From: Glandiceps talaboti
Lineage: Eukaryota; Hemichordata; Enteropneusta; Spengelidae
DNA length: 64,000 nucleotides
Assembly: GCF_964340395.1 (NCBI RefSeq)
Contig: NC_135554.1
Coordinates: 124,001-188,000, forward strand
Direction of reading: 5' to 3'
Of the stretch, positions 23,005 to 36,769 are shown one piece after another. Both the position numbers and the translations under genes were made by a program. How positions within the stretch are numbered: the first letter of the stretch is position 1; each line of letters begins with the position of its first letter. The notes below the pieces were generated by a model. That model saw nothing but the letters and a program-made list of their open reading frames with translations. It searched no databases and was not told the DNA's origin.

Positions 23005-25926
23005 ATTATAAATCGTATATAAGTATATAGGTAAGGGTGAACACTCCACCTATTGTACCATTAATACATATTATATACAAGTATATAGGTAAGGGTGAAC
23101 ACTCCACCTATTGTACCATTAATACATATTATATACAAGTATATACATTGTAGGTAAGGGTGAATACTCCACCTGTTGTACCATTAATACATATTATATA
23201 CAAGTATTTAGGTAAGGGTGAACACTCCACCTATTGTACCATTAATACATATTATATACAAGTATATAGGTAAGGGTGAACACTCCACCTATTGTACCAT
23301 TAATACATATTATATACAAGTATATACATTGTAGGTAAGGGTGAATACTCCACCTGTTGTACCATTAATACATATTATATACAAGTATTTAGGTAAGGGT
23401 GAACACTCCACCAATTGTACCATTAATACATATTATATACAAGTATATAGGTAAGGGTGAACACTCCACCAATTGTACCATTAATACATATTATATACAA
23501 GTATATAGGTAAGGGTGAACACTCCACCAATTTGTACCATCAATACATATTATATACAAGTATTTAGGTAAGGGTGAACACTCCTCCTATTGTACCATTA
23601 ATACATATTATATACAAGTATTTAGATAAGGGTGAATACTACACTTGTTGTACCATTAATACATATTATATACAAGTATTTAGGTAAGGGTGAACACTAC
23701 ACCTATTGTACCATTAATACATATTATATACAAGTATTTAGGTAAGGGTGAATACTCCAACTATTGTACCATTAATACATATTATATACAAGTATTTAGA
23801 TAAGGGTGAATACTACACTTGTTGTACCATTAATACATATTATATACAAGTATTTAGGTAAGGGTGAATACTACACCTATTGTACCATTAATACATATTA
23901 TATACAAGTATTTAGGTAAGGGTGAATACTCCACCTATTGTACCATTAATACATATTATATACAAGTATTTAGGTAAGGGTGAACACTCCACCAATTTGT
24001 ACCATTAATACTTATTATATACAAGTATTTAGGTAAGGGTGAACACTACACTTGTTGTACCATTAATACATATTATATACAAGTATTTAGGTAAGGGTGA
24101 ACACTACACTTGTTGTACCATTAATACATATTATATACAAGTATTTAGATAAGGGTGAATACTACACTTGTTGTACCATTAATACATATTATATACAAGT
24201 ATTTAGGTAAGGGTGAACACTCCACCTGTTGTACCATTAATACATATTATATACAAGTATTTAGGTAAGGGTGAACACTACACCTGTTGTACCATTAATA
24301 CATATTATATACAAGTATATAGGTAAGGGTGAATACTCCACCAATTGTACCATTAATACATATTATATACAAGTATTTAGGTAAGGGTGAACACTCCACC
24401 AATTTGTACCATTAATACATATTATATACAAGTATTTAGGTAAGGGTGAACACTACACTTGTTGTACCATTAATACATATTATATACAAGTATTTAGGTA
24501 AGGGTGAACACTACACTTGTTGTACCATTAATACATATTATATACAAGTATTTAGATAAGGGTGAATACTACACTTGTTGTACCATTAATACATATTATA
24601 TACAAGTATTTAGGTAAGGGTGAACACTCCACCTGTTGTACCATTAATACATATTATATACAAGTATTTAGGTAAGGGTGAACACTACACCTGTTGTACC
24701 ATTAATACATATTATATACAAGTATATAGGTAAGGGTGAATACTCCACCAATTGTACCATTAATACATATTATATACAAGTATTTAGGTAAGGGTGAACA
24801 CTCCACCAATTTGTACCATTAATACATATTATATACAAGTATTTAGATAAGGGTGAACACTCCACCAATTGTACCATTAATACATATTATATACAAGTAT
24901 TTAGGTAAGGGTGAACACTACACCTATTGTACCATTAATACATATTATATACAAGTATTTAGGTAAGGGTGAACACTCCACCAATTGTACCATTAATACA
25001 TATTATATACAAGTATTTAGGTAAGGGTGAACACTCCACCTATTGTACCATTAATACATATTATATACAAGTATTTAGGTAAGGGTGAACACTCCACCTA
25101 TTGTACCATTAATACATATTATATACAAGTATTTAGGTAAGGATGAACACTCCACCTATTGTACCATTAATACATATTATATACAAGTATTTAGGTAAGG
25201 GTGAACACTCCACCTATTGTACCATTAATACATATTATATATACAAGTATTTAGGTAAGGGTGAATACTCCACCTCTTGTACCATTAATACATATTATAT
25301 ACAAGTATTTAGATAAGGGTGAATACTACACCTATTGTACCATTAATACATATTATATACAAGTATTTAGATAAGGGTGAATACTACACCTATTGTACCA
25401 TTAATTCATATTATATACAAGTATTTAGATAAGGGTGAATACTACACCTATTGTACCATTAATACATATCATATACAAGTATTTAGATAAGGGTGAATAC
25501 TCCACCTCTTGTACCATTAATACATATTATATACAAGTATTTAGATAAGGGTGAATACTACACCTATTGTACCATTAATACATATTATATACAAGTATTT
25601 AGATAAGGGTGAATACTACACCTATTGTACCATTAATACATATTATATACAAGTATTTAGATAAGGGTGAATACTCCACCTCTTGTACCATTAATACATA
25701 TTATATACAAGTATTTAGATAAGGGTGAACACTCCACCTATTGTACCATTAATACATATTATATACAAGTATTTAGGTAAGGGTGAACACTCCACCTATT
25801 GTACCATTAATACATATTATATACAAGTATTTAGGTAAGGGTGAACACTCCACCTATTGTACCATTAATACATATTATATACAAGTATATAGGTAATGGT
25901 GAATACTCCACCTATTGTACCATTAA
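23005..25926 (+). repeat. 58-bp satellite array, about 50 units
   Basis: The unit contains TTAATACATATTATATACAA, GTATTTAGGTAAGGGTGAA and CACTCCACCTATTGTACCA in succession. Variants fall in a few positions: TATATAGG/TATTTAGG/TATTTAGA, AACACT/AATACT, and CTATTG/CTGTTG/CAATTG/CTTGTTG/CTCTTG. Higher-order repeats are visible: a 407-bp seven-unit block occurs twice from about 24041, a 181-bp three-unit block near 23139-23320, and 232/174-bp spacings of the CTCTTG variant near 25273-25679. The array ends at the TTAA element. Confidence 0.98.
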
Positions 25927-26666
25927 AGGGCCACTGCAATTCTATTTCTTTCTTTACAATACATGTAATATGTTCATACTGCCCCCTAATGAAAGGAATG
26001 TATGATTAAATGTTGATTTACTGCAAGTTGTCACCTCTTCACTTGAAAAATCTGACAAACATTCGCCGCCCCGTTCGAAAGATACAATTTCTAGAACTTG
26101 TTGTGACCGAGCCTCCATAGCAATGCATGTTAGGAAGGTGAAGTTCAAGGTTATGTGTTCCTACTATGATGACATAACAGGAATGCTTTCATATGCAAAT
26201 ATAAATTCTCGCTCAGCAGAGGGTGTCATGGATGTGGAAGCAGCATAATTTCTAACTAGATTTTCACTATTCGTGGTCACTTTTTTCTCCTCAGTGCTAT
26301 AGAAATGGTTGTGGTTGTCGGTGGCCAAATGGTTAAACCACTTGCCTCTTACCACTGCGGTCGGGGTTCGAACCCCATTCAGGGTTCGATTAAAATTTAC
26401 CACGCTGTAAGTAAGAAGAGTGTCGTTCAGTTTGACTACCGAACAACGCAGGTTTTCCCTGGGTTCTCCGGTTTCCTCCCGCATTAACACTGAACCCATG
26501 AGGGATGGCCCTCACTGGACTTCTTGGACAAGTGTTTAAAGGTGCCTGTAAATGGGCTTTATGCCCGTTGGTTTGCCTGAACAAATAAATAAATTAAAAA
26601 AAATGTGTTAAGTGGCTATTTTTTATTGGTTTGATGAAAAGTGAAAAATAGAATTGCAGTGGCCAT
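25927..26666. mobile_element. 740-bp TTAA-flanked TIR element inserted in the satellite
   Basis: The left terminus AGGGCCACTGCAATTCTATT and the reverse complement of the right terminus (ATGGCCACTGCAATTCTATT) agree over about 20 bp. TTAA flanks both sides (25923-25926 and 26667-26670). The satellite unit broken at ACCATTAA resumes after the element as TTAAAACATATTATAAG. TTAA targets are characteristic of piggyBac and Kolobok elements. No transposase is seen, so it is MITE-like. A SINE is nested inside. Confidence 0.88.
26311..26603 (+). mobile_element. tRNA-derived SINE nested in the TTAA element
   Basis: The head has an A box TGGCCAAATGG (26322-26332) and a B box GGTTCGAACCC (26365-26375) at tRNA-like spacing. 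The body follows with TGGGTTCTCCGGTTTCCTCC (about 26459-26478) and CATGAGGGATGGCCCTCACTGG (in parts). The end is CCGTTGGTTTGCCTG and an (AAAT)n/poly-A tail. The intact boxes suggest a young copy. It is a more complete relative of 4721-4915. Confidence 0.9.
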
Positions 26667-27078
26667 TTAAAACATATTATAAGTATTTAGGTACATACAC
26701 CAGATACACATTATCTCCAATGAGTTGACACTATTCTGTATGTTGTCAAATAATGATGTCATGAATTTTGTCATTGTCATTTTTTGATAGCCCCAGAAAG
26801 TCAAAGGATCGTTCTATGATATACTTTGTGTGTCTACAGTTCATGCTTGGTGCTGCCATATTTGTTTTGATCTTGCATACTATGTATATAATTGCTACCA
26901 TACTCCGGTCATCATATCGGCAACATAACATAGCCATGCATTGCAATATTGTAAGAGTAGGTCTGTTAGTATCATAACATTGTAACATGTACCAAGGCAT
27001 CACTGCACTGTACCCCTAGAAATTATTACGCAATTTGGAAGTTCGACGTTTTTACGGACCACTGATGACATATACATA

Positions 27079-27484
27079 GTGCAGTTGAATTTCTGGGTTG
27101 TAGAAGTATGACATTTATATTGTCGATAATTGAAATTTGTTTTAAATGTTTTAAAAGAATAACTACATTTTAATGTTTGTTAGTACAGTAATATTCCTAA
27201 ATCATTGAGTTGAATTGAGAAATCGGGACTTGCAGCAACACGGAGCACCATATATAAACATTTGCGATGCAAGTGATGAACATATTCAGTTATTCAGAGC
27301 CCATAATTTTGTATCTAAAATGATGTTTTTCTTTGGAAAAAATCTGCTTTAAGTGGCTTTTAAATATATTGAGATGAAACCATATAATAATGGGAGACAT
27401 ACTTTATTTTTTGTTTGTTTTACCGGATATGTCTGAATTTGATTGATGAATCCTGTGACTCAAATATTACATGATCAATGCTAC
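27079..27484 (+). repeat. Ancient repeat, copy B of 505-910
   Basis: Identical in content to 505-910 and diverged from 9385-9800. Confidence 0.75.
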
Positions 27485-27688
27485 ACTGTACAAAAAGTGA
27501 GATTTAACAGGGTGGGTAAACCATGTGGTAAACATGGTTAAAGTACCATCTTAGTCCATGTTTGTCCTCGTGTGACCATGTTCACACATCTTGTTTACCA
27601 ACACCTTTGACCAGCAGACTCAGTAGCACTTTTCATACTAAATTACGTAGCCAGTGAAATATCTTCACACATCACAATATGTTACCTT

Positions 27689-28008
27689 TATACTTTCCAT
27701 GGGTAAAGAAGGGGATATATGCTCTTTTAGATTGGGGCTATATAGAACTGTGTTTATCCACATTTAGAGAGGGGTCCAAACTTGGACACACATTGGCATT
27801 ATAGATCTGTGTATCCTCCATGGGGTAAAGTAGGGAGTATGTGGTCATATAGACTGGGGGGGGGGGGTGTAGAACCATGTTTATCTACATTTAGAAAGAG
27901 GTTCAAACTTGGACACACAATGTTAGCATTATATCTTCATATCCTCCATAGGGTAAAGTAAGGGAGTATGTGGTCATTTATGATTTAGACTAGGGTGTAT
28001 AGAATGCG
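27689..28008 (+). repeat. Tandem repeat, about 3 units (copy B)
   Basis: Same as 1115-1435, with a one-base shorter G run. Confidence 0.85.
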
Positions 28009-29622
28009 AAAACAGCTGTTTATATACCATTCTACCTGTTGTTTATTGGGTAATACTAAGATAAACAGCCACATTCGTTCAATATATTAATATTATGATT
28101 ATTGGAGGTGCTGAAACGGATAACCGAACTGGAAAAACTAGTGTTTCTAAACTTAAAGGTTACAGACTTAATTTGAAATAACAATTTTCAATCTTATGAT
28201 AGTATATCAGAAGTTTATAGGACTAACGTTCTTCATATTATCGTGAACGAGGCTGCTTGCGTAACCATTGACTAAATTAGCTTAATCCAGATGTTGTGCA
28301 TTCGCTCGGTCGTTACAAATGCTAATGACCTCAAACTTATGAAATCGGCTTTAGTTACCCGACCCCACTAAGATTTTCACGCCGACCCGTACCTTTTTTT
28401 TACGTATTTGAACGAAGTCGCGAAAATCGTGAAGTCTCGCAAGAAATAGTGGGTGCGGAAACTGACACCAACTTAAAAAACAATATAAACCTATTCTTCC
28501 AATCTGTAATGGCTGTACATCTGATAGAAAGAAATAAACAACACAGAGACCATTTGGAAAACAATGGAAAACCTGAACTAGACACTCACACATGAAAAAA
28601 ATACAAGACAATAAAATAAAAAATCTACCAACCCAACTATTTTAACATTGAATGTAATCGGAACCACACAATTTTTTTTTATTTCGCCTTACATGTATTT
28701 CCATTCAGAATTTTTTTGTAATTTTCATTATGAACTCTGAAATGAAGTCAAAATGCATGTACATTTGTCCTCATGTGGCCTTGAAGTTTTCTCACCAATT
28801 CTTAGAAAGTTGTCATCATAACTTATAATATTGTGAACCTTGTATCCAACCAAATTATTTTCATACTTTGCCTTATTATTTTACCCTTGGAGTTGCTATG
28901 ATGAATATGCTGTTTTATAGAGTTTAACTAATGTATTTTTAGTTGGGGTTATTTTCTGTTAAAAGTATGTTTGAGGGTTCAGTACGATTGAGTGAATGAT
29001 TGTGTAGTCAGGCCTGACGCTGAGTAATTGTGATGTTATGATCGGGAAATATTCATTTATTGGCAATTCATCACACAACATTAAAGGTATACTATGTTAG
29101 ATGTCTCTAAATTCTTTAAACGTCATTTATTTCTTTTCATATTTGTGTGCATTAATTCACAGTATTTGAATCATTTAGTTCCATTTGTCTCATTTCACAT
29201 TGTCACATTAGAAGTACATGTGTTCTTTTCATCTTCCAATTCTGAATCATTTATTTGCAATTGTTCATTCCATGTGTGCTTTCATGTGTATGCTGAACTT
29301 CAAGTCAAATATATTTGTTCAATTTCGTTGGTCTTGTTTTTTACTGCTAATGGTTGAGGTGTTACTATTTACTTCCTAAGTTTTATTTCTTAACTTCAAC
29401 CCCTCTAAATGAATAAGGTTACATTTGTTTGGTAGTTGATTTGAAGTGATTTCTTATCTCATCAAACGCGTTGCATCGCTAAAGGACCCACTTGGATATT
29501 TGTCACCTCTGCACATCAAGGCGAAAATGCTAATGCTGTGGTCTATTCGTAAGGTAATTAAAAGTTCAATGTACAGTTGAAGGTGACAAGTTCATTGCTA
29601 AAAGTTTCCAAACGATAAGATG

Positions 29623-30293
29623 TGGCTGTATAGTGTTAAAAGCACTTGAAAAGTCAAAGAACATTAATCTGATTGAACTTCCAGGTTTTTCTGAATGAGA
29701 ATATACATTATTTAAAACATGTAACATCACATCCTTCTATACCCCTGTTCTTACGATAGGCAAACTGTAATGGGTCAATAAAATCAGAGACTATAACTAT
29801 TAACTTATTTGTAAAACTACTCGTTCACAGACTTGCATAACGGCAGACGTCAACGCAACTGGTCTAAGATCGTTCATTGATGATATCACAGCTTTCTTTG
29901 GGACAGGAACAATATGAGAAGTTTTCCATGACATCGGAGCTAAGTCATGTTGAAAGCACAAATTGAATATGACAGACAGAATACGAGCAAGTTGATCAGC
30001 GCACAAGTTCAGAACACAGTGAGTAAAATTATCAGGCCCCGACGCTTTGTTTGGGAGCACACTGGAGCACCCGAAGCACCTCTTCCTTGTCGGTCGAGAG
30101 ACGGTCGCCATCAGTGATATTTGAGGACGCTGCTCTCAGTTCATTCCTGATTGCTATGCTCGAAAGAGAAAACATAGCAATCAAACCTGTTATAGAATGC
30201 ATTTAGTTCGTTTGCACGAGTTGTTGAATTGTCTCCTGTAGCATTGGTGTTTTGCTACCATCAGAGTAACCACTCATAAGTTTCAGTACATTC
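29623..30293 (-). pseudogene. LINE reverse transcriptase remnant (copy B)
   Basis: The same frameshifted fragment as 3050-3720, with the same breaks. It was therefore already dead when the segment was duplicated. Confidence 0.88.
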
Positions 30294-31299
30294 CATCTAC
30301 AGCTGAATGAAACTACTACTTAGGGGTAGAACAGAAGTCTCTCTGTACAGCTCAGAGTAAAAATGGAGGTGTACAGTCGATTTCAGTGTGCAGGAAAACT
30401 GATGTAATAAAACATGACAAAAGTTACACTTGATCAATATATTGCTCAAAGTAATGTAGTTGGAAAGATTGTGATGAATTGGTTGATTTAATGTTGGTAG
30501 GGATAAGCTTATTGGGACCTACAATGAGTGAACATGATAGTCAAGATTTTGATGGTGATAAAATAGTATCACAGTATTGACTCATAGGACTAAAATAATA
30601 AGACAGACATTAAGAGAAATATATAGACAAACAAATTAATATTTTCAATGTTTAAAGTTTGTGGCTAATGACTTTTCCATTTGGCTGATTTGAAAATGAA
30701 CAATGTTATTCTAATGGCTATGACGGTTTTGTTTTTTAAACCAACAGCTGCAGTGTTGACTGTCTTTAAAATGTGTTGTGACATATTGTGAGAGACCTTG
30801 TTAATTACTTTTCATCCGTGTCAGAGAATTAGATGTCATTCAATAAAATAAATATTGATGGTCAACACCCCTGGAAAATAACCCCAATCAATACAAGTAC
30901 ACTGGAAACTGATGGAAAACCCAGGGAAAACCTTGGAATTTTTTTTTTACTCCAAGTGTTTGAATCCTGCTTTCCTTACCTTCAGGGTTAATTATCAAAA
31001 TCAAGCCAATTTCTGTCTATCACAGACACATTGTAGAATTGAAATAACGCCAATTTCTTTTAAAACATGTTTACAAGTAATATTGAAAAAAAAGAACTAT
31101 AGGCAAGCATCATTTTGGTGACAATAAAATTAAGTCTGAAACTTATGTCGAGAAACAAGTGTATGTGTTTCAGTAGTAAGGCATCATTTTACATCGGCTA
31201 GCACACATTTAGGCAAAATGATGGAAATAGAAAAAACACACAAGATTGTCACAAATGATAGACCTTCAGAGTGTTTTGTTTGTTTATAACTTTAAAATC

Positions 31300-31494
31300 A
31301 GGGTTGTCGGTTGTGCCGAGTGGTGAAACCACTTTCCTCTTACCACTGTGGTTGGGGTTCAAACCATTCGTTGTTTAGTTTGACTCTACTGAACAATGCA
31401 GGTTTCCCTGTGTACTCCAGTTCCCCTTGCATTATCAAACACTGAATCCATGAGGGATGACCCTCACTGGATTTCTTGGCAGATAAGTGTTTAC
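31300..31494 (+). mobile_element. Old tRNA-derived SINE (copy B)
   Basis: Same insertion as 4721-4915, with two substitutions visible (near 31409 and 31417). Confidence 0.82.
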
Positions 31495-33459
31495 TTAGAG
31501 AACTATCCAGTATAATTATTTTTATTATTATTTTTATTATGTACTTGAAATACATTCTCAGGTGTGTAAAAAGAAGTGCAATATGTCACATCTTGATAGG
31601 ACAAACAATTTATTATACCAGAAGTGAAATTGAAAATTCTCTTGTCCATTGACAAGTGACCTTTGAAAAAAAAATTGAAGCCTGCAGGTGCAAAGCATAG
31701 TCCCAGGTGAACATTTTTGTTGCCCAACTTCAGTTTGAGCACTGTGTTGACATAAGAGATTATATAGTATTTAAAGCCTTATCACTTTGCTTAAAGGATA
31801 CTATCTATAGTATTGTAATCAAGATTTGGACTGAGTTGTTAAATGATGCTAATGCCAAGCAAAGTGATATTATCCTTAGGTAGGTGGATGAGAGTCACGC
31901 ATGTATTGCTAATATTCATAGATATCTCCCTCCAGGTGTACACTTTTCACCACTCTCATGACTCCTTTCCTTTACTTCTTAGCCAAGGGAAAAGACAACA
32001 TAACATAGCCGACTACCCAGTTTGTAAGGGCCACTCAGTATACATCTCGAGTACCAATATCTAATGTCACAATGTCTCACATTGATACTTTACCAACCAA
32101 ATTTGATAATTGCATTACAATCTACTCTCCCTAGCTCCCATGTCTTTCAATGCAAAATACACTTTACCATCAATACCTCAAAACTATAACTCAGGAATAT
32201 TGTCATAGCCGACACTTTTCCCGGATTTTGCATGTGCAAAAACGGCAACAATCTCTTGACGAGTAAAATTTGCATTCATTGATACATGGCTCTCATATAT
32301 CGGGAGTTCATATATTCTTTTAATGCACTTTTAGCACAACTGAACTGATTATTTTTTCTTGAGTGCTTGGAAATATCCTGTGTCAACACACAATTTTGCC
32401 AGTATAAAGACTGCTACTTCCACTAATTCCTTTTGGCTCAGGTGTGTTACTTGTTGTCTGCTAAAGGGCCTCCATGCCTTTCATCTATTTATACATGGCA
32501 CTCCTATGGACCTTTCATAATTTGTTATACAGTACTTATGGTGTGATGTACAAAGGCAGATAATTTCCACCCGAATGGTACTGTGTATTGCTCACATACC
32601 AAATCCCAGCACATTTGAAACCCAAAAGCTTTCTGTCGTGTGATATTTTAACATGGTCATACCAACTTTTGTCATCACATTTGAAGTGAAAAATCTCCTT
32701 GTTCTAGATATCTTGTAACTTCCACCCATTGATCTAATTTGAAGTCCTCCTATTTTATCCAGAGACTCAGGTATCTCATATCAATGCACATACATGGTTT
32801 AAAGGCATAACTAATAGTGGTGGTGGGTCCTTTCCAACTTTCCCTCACACTGATAGTGCTCCAGACTTTAATCTGTCTGATATAGTTGTAGAAATAAACT
32901 GGCCAAAGTCTTTACATCCAGGACTGTTTTGAAGTACTATAAGTGATGGGTATGAATGATTATAAGACTTGCTCTTAAAATTTCCCTTACAAGGAGTCAC
33001 ATAGTGAGATACCTATATTCCCTCTGATAGCCAGTCTATGATTTGTTTTTCACAACTATTGTCAACTTGTCCCACGTATGTACGTGATTATGTATTTTAA
33101 CGGCTATTAAATCATTTTGGTTTCTTAATGTCATGTACCAGGGAGATATGTTGATTTTTTCCCTAGGCTACTGCTTCAACATCCGAGACGTAGAGTCATG
33201 CCTGGGTGCACCCTCAACAGACACCCAAGAGAAGGTTTCACATTACTGCACATTTATATTCCATTTCCCACATTGGAATATCGAACTGAAAGAAAATTTT
33301 AACACCCCTTTTAATTACATGTAGAAGGCACCCCAGACAGGATCCTACAAAAGGCAGGCTGTCATAAGGCAATGCCTTTTGGTGATCACACCCCTGTCTC
33401 AGAGTACTAATATCTTAACTTACAAGCTCACACTCAAATAGAGAACACATGAATGAAAT

Positions 33460-33922
33460 TTATTCAAGGTTTAATTTTAATGACTCCATCTCACAGGGAA
33501 TTTTTTCTTTACAATATCTGGCGAAGTTCCTAACAATACCACAAACATAACATTTCAAATATCTGGGTTTTACATCCACGTCTTCTCTGTAGTTTTTGGC
33601 CGGACAATATGGAGTATGATTAGTATAATGGGTAGGCCACTTCCCATGTTGAAGGAACTTAGACACTTTTGATGCAATTTCTTCCTCTTCTTTATTTCCC
33701 AACAACAGAATGATAAGGTGCCCTGCTTCTTGCCCAAAATCATTTGTCTCAAATATGGCCAGCACTGCTTAATCCATTCAGTATTTGTGTGGCCTTGTGT
33801 TCCATGTTGGTGTTTGTGCTAGCTCCATCACCTTTTGTAGAGCATTGTCCACAGATGTAGCGTTTGCCGTCTTTTTCTAATTCCTCTAATTTCTTTTGTA
33901 GTCCGTCCAACTGCAGCTGCAC
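33460..33922 (-). pseudogene. Decayed zinc-knuckle ORF (copy B)
   Basis: Same sequence and same lesions as 6881-7343: frame break and Asn replacing the zinc-knuckle His. Confidence 0.45.
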
Positions 33923-33923
33923 C

Positions 33924-34106
33924 TGCAACATATAAAGTACACTCTTAGTACATATTCTACAGTTCCAAACTGCTTCTCACTTTCCCTCACAGGGAAGTCT
34001 TTGTCCCTCATTGACTATAAAATGCCTTGACTCACATGGTACATAGTATTCTACAATTCACATCTAATTCTCACTTTCCCTCACAGGGAAGTCTTTGTCC
34101 CTCATT
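33924..34106 (+). repeat. 94-bp tandem repeat, left block (copy B)
   Basis: Counterpart of 7345-7527. The right block is at 35749-35972. Confidence 0.85.
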
Positions 34107-34189
34107 AGTCCCCGCGGACGAAGTCCGGAACGGGGACTTATGGATTGGGTTCCGTCTGTCCGTCCGTCCGTCCGTCCGCAGCTGTTTCT

Positions 34190-35548
34190 TGGAGATGCCT
34201 GGACCGATTTTTTTCAAACTTGGTACAGGAGCAACATACTATGGCATACATATGCACGTCAATTTGTTTTATGATACGATCCAATATGGCCGCCTAGCAA
34301 CCATTTTGTTTGCGAATTTTTCCTGTCTAAAGCCATAACTCAGACATGCTTGAACAGATCTCATTTAAAGTTGGTATTAGGACAGTGTTCTATGACATAC
34401 ATGTGCATATCCATTTTCATTGTGATACGATCCAATATGGTTGCCTGGTAGCCATTTTGTTTGCGAATTTTCCATGTCCAAAGTCATAACTCAGACATGC
34501 TTGAACAGATCTCATTCAAAGTTGGTATTAGGACAGTGTTCTATGACATACATGTGTATATCCATTTTCGTCGTGATACGATCCAATATGGCTGCCTGCC
34601 AGCCATTTTGTTTGTGAATTTTCCATGTCCAAAGCCATAACTCAGACATGCTTAAACAGATCTCATTCAAAGTTGGTATTAGGACAGTGTTCTATGACAT
34701 ACATGTGCATATCCATTTTCGTTGTGATACGATCCAATATGGCTGCCTGGCAGCCATTTTGTTTGCGAATTTTCATGTCCAAAGGCATAGCTCAGACATG
34801 CTTGAACAGATCTCATTTAAAGTTGGTATTAGGACAGTGTTCTATGACATACATGTGCATATCCATTTTCATTGTGATACGATCCAATATGGTTGCCTGG
34901 TAGCCATTTTGTTTGCGAATTTTCCATGTCCAAAGTCATAACTCAGACATGCTTGAACAGATCTCATTCAAAGTTGGTATTAGGACAGTGTTCTATGACA
35001 TACATGTGTATATCCATTTTCGTCGTGATACGATCCAATATGGCTGCCTGGTAGCCATTTTGTTTGCGAATTTTCCATGTCCAAAGTCATAACTCAGACA
35101 TGCTTGAACAGATCTCATTCAAAGTTGGTATTAGGACAGTGTTCTATGACATACATGTGTATATCCATTTTCGTCGTGATACGATCCAATATGGCTGCCT
35201 GCCAGCCATTTTGTTTGTGAATTTTCCATGTCCAAAGCCATAACTCAGACATGCTTAAACAGATCTCATTCAAAGTTGGTATTAGGACAGTGTTCTATGA
35301 CATACATGTGCATATCCATTTTCGTTGTGATACGATCCAATATGGCTGCCTGGCAGCCATTTTGTTTGCGAATTTTCATGTCCAAAGGCATAGCTCAGAC
35401 ATGCTTGAACAGATCTCATTTAAAGTTGGTATTAGGACAGTGTTCTATGACATACATGTGCATATCCATTTTCGTCGTAATACGATCCCATATGGCTTTC
35501 TGGCAGCCATTTTGTTTGTGAATTTTCCATGTCCAAAGCCATAACTCA
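34190..35548 (+). repeat. 151-bp tandem array, about 9 units (copy B)
   Basis: Same unit as 7611-8366, but the array is longer by about 603 bp, close to four units. The extra part repeats unit order already present, as unequal exchange would produce. Confidence 0.93.
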
Positions 35549-35619
35549 GACTCCATTTTCATCGTGATATGATCCCCCATACCCAACCAATCCTTTATTG
35601 TTGGAGGCATATTCCATGT

Positions 35620-35748
35620 CCAACAAGCACACACAACATATCTAAGTCTGTTTGTTTTAGGTTCACAAATGTTGTTGCGTGATCAGAGTAGTGATAATTC
35701 CTTAAAACCCAATTATAGCGAGGACTATGTCATTCTCAATGACTTGTT
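35620..35748 (+). repeat. Dispersed repeat (copy B of 8438-8566)
   Basis: Matches 8438-8566 and, less closely at its end, 22296-22424. Confidence 0.85.
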
Positions 35749-35972
35749 GACTGTAAAATGCCTTGACTCACATGGTACATATTATTCTACAATTCACATC
35801 CAATTCTCACTTTCCCTCACAGGGAAGTCTTTGTCCCTCATTGACTATAAAATGCCTTGACTCACATGGTACATAGTATTCTACAATTCACATCTAATTC
35901 TCACTTTCCCTCACAGGGAAGTCTTTGTCCGTCATGGACTATAAAATGCCTTGACTTGCGTTATACATCTTA
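35749..35972 (+). repeat. 94-bp tandem repeat, right block (copy B)
   Basis: Counterpart of 8567-8790 with the same period. Confidence 0.9.
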
Positions 35973-36230
35973 ATTTGATTTTAGGCACTTTAACGTCTAC
36001 TCCGTTTTACTCTGAGACTCTTAAATTTATAATTACATACGTGCAAATACACATTATATATATTTTTTTCTTCTAGCCCCCCCCCCCCCTCCCCCTCCCC
36101 CATTCAAAATCAATTGGACATCCACATCAGTGTTCTCTATATGAATACTACTACGCAGTAGTCAGTGTGCCACCAGACAGAGAAACTTGACCATGTAGTA
36201 CACATGATGTTTATACTTCAGATCACCTCC

Positions 36231-36769
36231 CTGTACCCAAAGAGCTGTTCAGGAGTACTTATGCAGTGATGTGAGTTGATGTTAGCGAGCAACAGTCTGG
36301 GCCAACTTATTTTGGCAATTACACACAGATTTCATAAATGTGACAAATTTAAATACATCATCAAACAGCTTTGGCCTTTCATAATTTCAAAACATATGGA
36401 TAAAAAATCATTGAACAATCTTATTTTGAACATGAGAAATTGCATGGAAGTATACATCTACTGCATGCATGTAAAGTAGAGTGAGTCAATCCATACTAGA
36501 AGTATGGTACTCAGACTAACACCGTAGTTTGGAGTTGTGATTGTGAAGTTAGTTTGTAGCCAAATTACATTATTCTGTCAAAAACACGGACTAATGTGTA
36601 CCCCATGCTGAAATATTTCCGTCATGCATCAACTATAAATTTTGTCATTTTCAAATTTGCGTTAGGATCAACCGATTGTCAACATTGGTTATTAGTATAT
36701 TGTGTAGAAGACTATGACACACACCCAACAAATAAGTAATTGTTTAGCATAACTAAACTTCTTATGTTA
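36231..36769. other. No recognisable gene after copy B
   Basis: Unique-looking sequence that does not match 9047 onward. No coding signal seen. Confidence 0.4.

Larger units (their letters stand above)
26575..36230. repeat. Segmental duplication, copy B
   Basis: Direct-orientation partner of 1-9046. It is longer only because its 151-bp array has about four more units and because of a 6-bp insertion near 31127. It contains the same broken LINE, SINE, zinc-knuckle ORF and tandem arrays. Upstream it is joined to the TTAA element and the 58-bp satellite, and copy A probably has the same arrangement beyond the window edge. Confidence 0.97.

Noticed and set aside
23005-25926. CRISPR-like array
   Set aside because: The repeats are directly adjacent 58-bp units with no unique spacers, in an animal genome.
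26322-26375. Possible tRNA gene
   Set aside because: A and B boxes are present, but the sequence does not fold into a tRNA acceptor stem and continues into a SINE body and A-rich tail.
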